The notes under the pieces are model-generated. The model saw nothing but the letters and a program-made list of their open reading frames with translations. It had not been told where the DNA came from and ran no database searches. Shown piece after piece: positions 61,836 to 64,000 of a DNA stretch of 64,000 nt. This DNA comes from an uncultured Bacteroides sp. (GTDB taxonomy: Bacteria; Bacteroidota; Bacteroidia; Bacteroidales; Bacteroidaceae), in assembly GCF_910578895.1 (NCBI RefSeq), contig NZ_CAJTSC010000007.1, positions 1 to 64,000 of the forward strand, given 5' to 3'. Position 1 is the first letter of the stretch. Each line of letters opens with the position of its first letter. The position numbers and the translations under genes were made by a program.

Positions 61836-64000
61836 TTATTGTTTAAGAATGTCGCAACCGCGTATATCCTGTGTCTTGTCATACACCAGCATGTACATGC
61901 CTGCCTGGATGTAGGGACACAAGTGGGTTACGTCAAGGGAAATATTCGGATTGTCTTTTATCTCCAATATCCACATGCGCGGGTTGATTTTTTCTTCAAC
62001 CTTACGGATGTCGTTCGCCCCGATTTGCAGCTGAAGCAGGCTCGGACACGAACTGATGCCTTCGGGCCATTCGCGCAAGATGCGGTTACCTTTATCATCC
62101 CGTTGGTGACGGATGCCGAAAGCCCTCAACTGGCTGCTGTTCAGCGGCTCCGTGGGGAACTTCGAGAAGCGGTTATAGCTTACATCCATGTTGGCAAGAT
62201 AGGGTAGGGTAGTTGCCCTGAAATCATCGGACAATGACCTCAACTGGTTGAAACGCAAGTCTATCGACGTCAGCAAGTAGGTATTCTTGAAGTTTCCGTT
62301 CTTGTCCTTCAGCGAATTTTCCGGTATCGTCTCCAGCAAGTTATTGCTCAGGTTGATGGTAGATATCGGAGAACCGGTTCTGAACAGTTCGGTAGGGAAC
62401 TTGGATATACGGTTGTATGCCAGCGAGATTGTAGAGGCATTGATGCCCTTGAACGCGTCGGCGTCTTTTACATTCTTTCCTCCGTCCGAACCAATCAGGT
62501 TGTTAGAGAAGTCGACAGATCCCATAACCTGCACAGAAGACGCGTCGAAGATGTTGGGGATGTATTTCAACCGGTTGTTCGAGAAGTTGAGTGTCTCCAC
62601 ATCGCTGGTAAACCCGCAAAATTCATCGGGTATCTCCTCAATCAGATTGTTCGACAGGATAAGCTGCACCAGCTTTACCTCTTTGCCGAAATGATGCACC
62701 GTATGTATCTTGTTGCTGTAGCAATCCAGCATACCCATTTTCTTCATTTCTTTGAGATCATTGTGCTCGGGAAACTCTTCCAGGTTGTTGTAGCTCAAAT
62801 AGAGTATCTGAAGTTTCTTTCCCGAATTGCCCCGGGCAAGCTTTGTCCAGCCTTCTCTGAGTTTATCGCCGGAGATACCGGTGTTGGAAGCTAAATTCAG
62901 CAACTGCAGTTCGGGCAACTTAAACAAGAAGTCGGGCACCCGATCCAGTTCAGGACAGTTGTACACTTCGATGTCGGTCAGCTCCTTCATGTTTTCCCAT
63001 TTCAGGTCCTCATCCTTGTACTTTTGGGCATATTCCGAATTTTCATCCGCCCAATTTTCGCAGATATCATCCGCCTTTATCGGCGAGTTGCCGATGTAGA
63101 ACAGCTGCAACTTCTTCAAGCGCATTACCGCCTTTGATATACCGGTGATTTCGTTGCTCAGCTTACCGGCAATCTGCTCGTTGTAGGTTTCCCGGCTGAC
63201 GCGTTTGCTCTTCACGATAGGCTTCTCTGCCGGGTTGGTGTTGATGCTATGCTGTATCATTTCCGACAGGCTTTCGCGCGGGTCGTAGTTCAGGAATGTT
63301 TCGCTATAGTCCATGCGCAGCTTTTTCTGCTGTGCGCCGCTCATATCCGGATTCCAGTCTTCGAACAGTTTCCTGCCGAGTTTTTCGCTGTGCGAACCCA
63401 ATGCCAGCATTTTCAGTTCAGTCAGCTGTCCGATAGCATCCGGCAATACGCCACGGGCACCGAATCCTTCCAAAGAAAGCCCTACTACACGTCCTTCCTT
63501 ATTCAGCGTCACGCCCGGCTGGTCGCCCCACATGTCCATCTCCTTATTGAAGTTCCAGTTGGCACCTGCCACCTCACCGATGCCGTAGTAGCTCCAGTTC
63601 GGTCCGTCCATAGCTTCCCAAATTGCTTTCAAGGCGATGTAGTCCTTGATGTACTCTTTGGTAGCAGAGAGCTGGATGGGCACGTTGGCATGCTCGGTCA
63701 GCTTGTTGTCCTCGATGGCAAACTCTTCGCCGGAGACGCTGCCGTTGCTTTCCAGGGTGGTGACTACCGCACCGCTTTTGCGGTAAACGGTGTAGCCGGT
63801 CACGCGGTAGCTTCCCGTAGGCAACCACACGGCAGAGTCGCACGTGGCTACTCCTACATCCATGTACTTGTCGTTGGCATTGTCCGGATTCTGATGCTCT
63901 TCGTACTCTTCCTTATAGGTCACCTTCAGTTTCTTGAAAGTGGTGGTGTTCTGGGTAAAGGTGTTCCTCACCGTGATGTCAACCAGGTTGATGTCGCTGA
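61836..64000 (-). CDS. Leucine-rich-repeat surface protein (5' end outside the window)
   Basis: The frame is open to the window edge at 64000; a GTG at 63971 is not a start because in-frame codons continue upstream (SDINLVDITVRN). So this is a 5'-truncated gene with more than 720 residues. A beta-rich domain (about the first 110 visible residues) is followed by at least ten irregular LRRs (LPELQLLNLASNTGISG, LKEMKKMGMLDCYSNKIHTV, VQLILSNNLIEEIPDEFCG, STISLAYNRISKFPTELF) reminiscent of BspA-class adhesins. It is upstream of the BACON-LRR gene by 20 bp. Confidence 0.85.
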   Translation of the reverse strand, partial: SDINLVDITVRNTFTQNTTTFKKLKVTYKEEYEEHQNPDNANDKYMDVGVATCDSAVWLPTGSYRVTGYTVYRKSGAVVTTLESNGSVSGEEFAIEDNKLTEHANVPIQLSATKEYIKDYIALKAIWEAMDGPNWSYYGIGEVAGANWNFNKEMDMWGDQPGVTLNKEGRVVGLSLEGFGARGVLPDAIGQLTELKMLALGSHSEKLGRKLFEDWNPDMSGAQQKKLRMDYSETFLNYDPRESLSEMIQHSINTNPAEKPIVKSKRVSRETYNEQIAGKLSNEITGISKAVMRLKKLQLFYIGNSPIKADDICENWADENSEYAQKYKDEDLKWENMKELTDIEVYNCPELDRVPDFLFKLPELQLLNLASNTGISGDKLREGWTKLARGNSGKKLQILYLSYNNLEEFPEHNDLKEMKKMGMLDCYSNKIHTVHHFGKEVKLVQLILSNNLIEEIPDEFCGFTSDVETLNFSNNRLKYIPNIFDASSVQVMGSVDFSNNLIGSDGGKNVKDADAFKGINASTISLAYNRISKFPTELFRTGSPISTINLSNNLLETIPENSLKDKNGNFKNTYLLTSIDLRFNQLRSLSDDFRATTLPYLANMDVSYNRFSKFPTEPLNSSQLRAFGIRHQRDDKGNRILREWPEGISSCPSLLQLQIGANDIRKVEEKINPRMWILEIKDNPNISLDVTHLCPYIQAGMYMLVYDKTQDIRGCDILKQ

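Overview
The window looks like a chromosomal segment of a gut Bacteroidales bacterium, most likely Bacteroides. The evidence is a SusC/SusD pair with lipoprotein glycan enzymes, BACON, NVEALA and DUF2723 proteins, lipoboxes of Bacteroidetes type, and repeated upstream copies of the Bacteroides -7 promoter motif TAnnTTTG with little sign of Shine-Dalgarno sequences. The species cannot be fixed from the sequence alone.

Layout. 1-20.6 kb is mostly housekeeping: dprA, a hot-dog thioesterase, a U32 peptidase-family protein, dusB, an SDR/PAP2 pair, a CDF cation exporter, rnr, a NimA-like flavoprotein, cysE, a THUMP rRNA methyltransferase with a repetitive basic tail, dipeptidyl peptidase IV, and the run purD - membrane protein - DedA - mnmD - znuA - znuC. 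At 20.6-22.7 kb there is an AT-rich, unstable patch: remnants of a HEPN/MNT gene pair, then an NVEALA protein with a beta-propeller lipoprotein. 23.2-27.4 kb carries a large DUF2723 membrane protein and a polysaccharide deacetylase. 27.5-30.6 kb is a uronate module (DUF4861, kduD, kduI). 30.8-37.5 kb is a second housekeeping block on the minus strand: tRNA-Gln, tyrS, tatD-like, yidD, rnpA, hemD, DUF4271, LOG, and metK behind a SAM-II type riboswitch.

38.9-54.7 kb is a polysaccharide utilization locus read leftward: agarase/GH86-like enzyme, SusC, SusD, a duplicated BACON/DUF1566 surface lipoprotein, a second agarase-like enzyme, a GH88-DUF2264 fusion, and a GH43-discoidin-FN3 enzyme. GH88 enzymes release unsaturated uronates, which isomerise spontaneously to the substrate of KduI, so the kdu module about 10 kb away could finish catabolism of the sugar this locus frees. 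No sensor/regulator or polysaccharide lyase lies in the window. 56.3-64 kb is a leftward operon of surface proteins: leucine-rich-repeat proteins, a lipoprotein subtilase, DUF1573 and a lipocalin-like lipoprotein; its first visible gene runs off the window.

The most unusual structure is non-coding. Two inverted copies (22.7-23.1 kb and 55.0-55.3 kb) of a roughly 340-bp sequence each end in four 22-bp units containing an inverted repeat (TTCCC...GGGAA). A third tandem array, five 22-bp units with a different dyad, lies between cysE and the THUMP methyltransferase. The shared period, dyads and intergenic placement suggest a family of palindromic arrays whose function I do not recognise.
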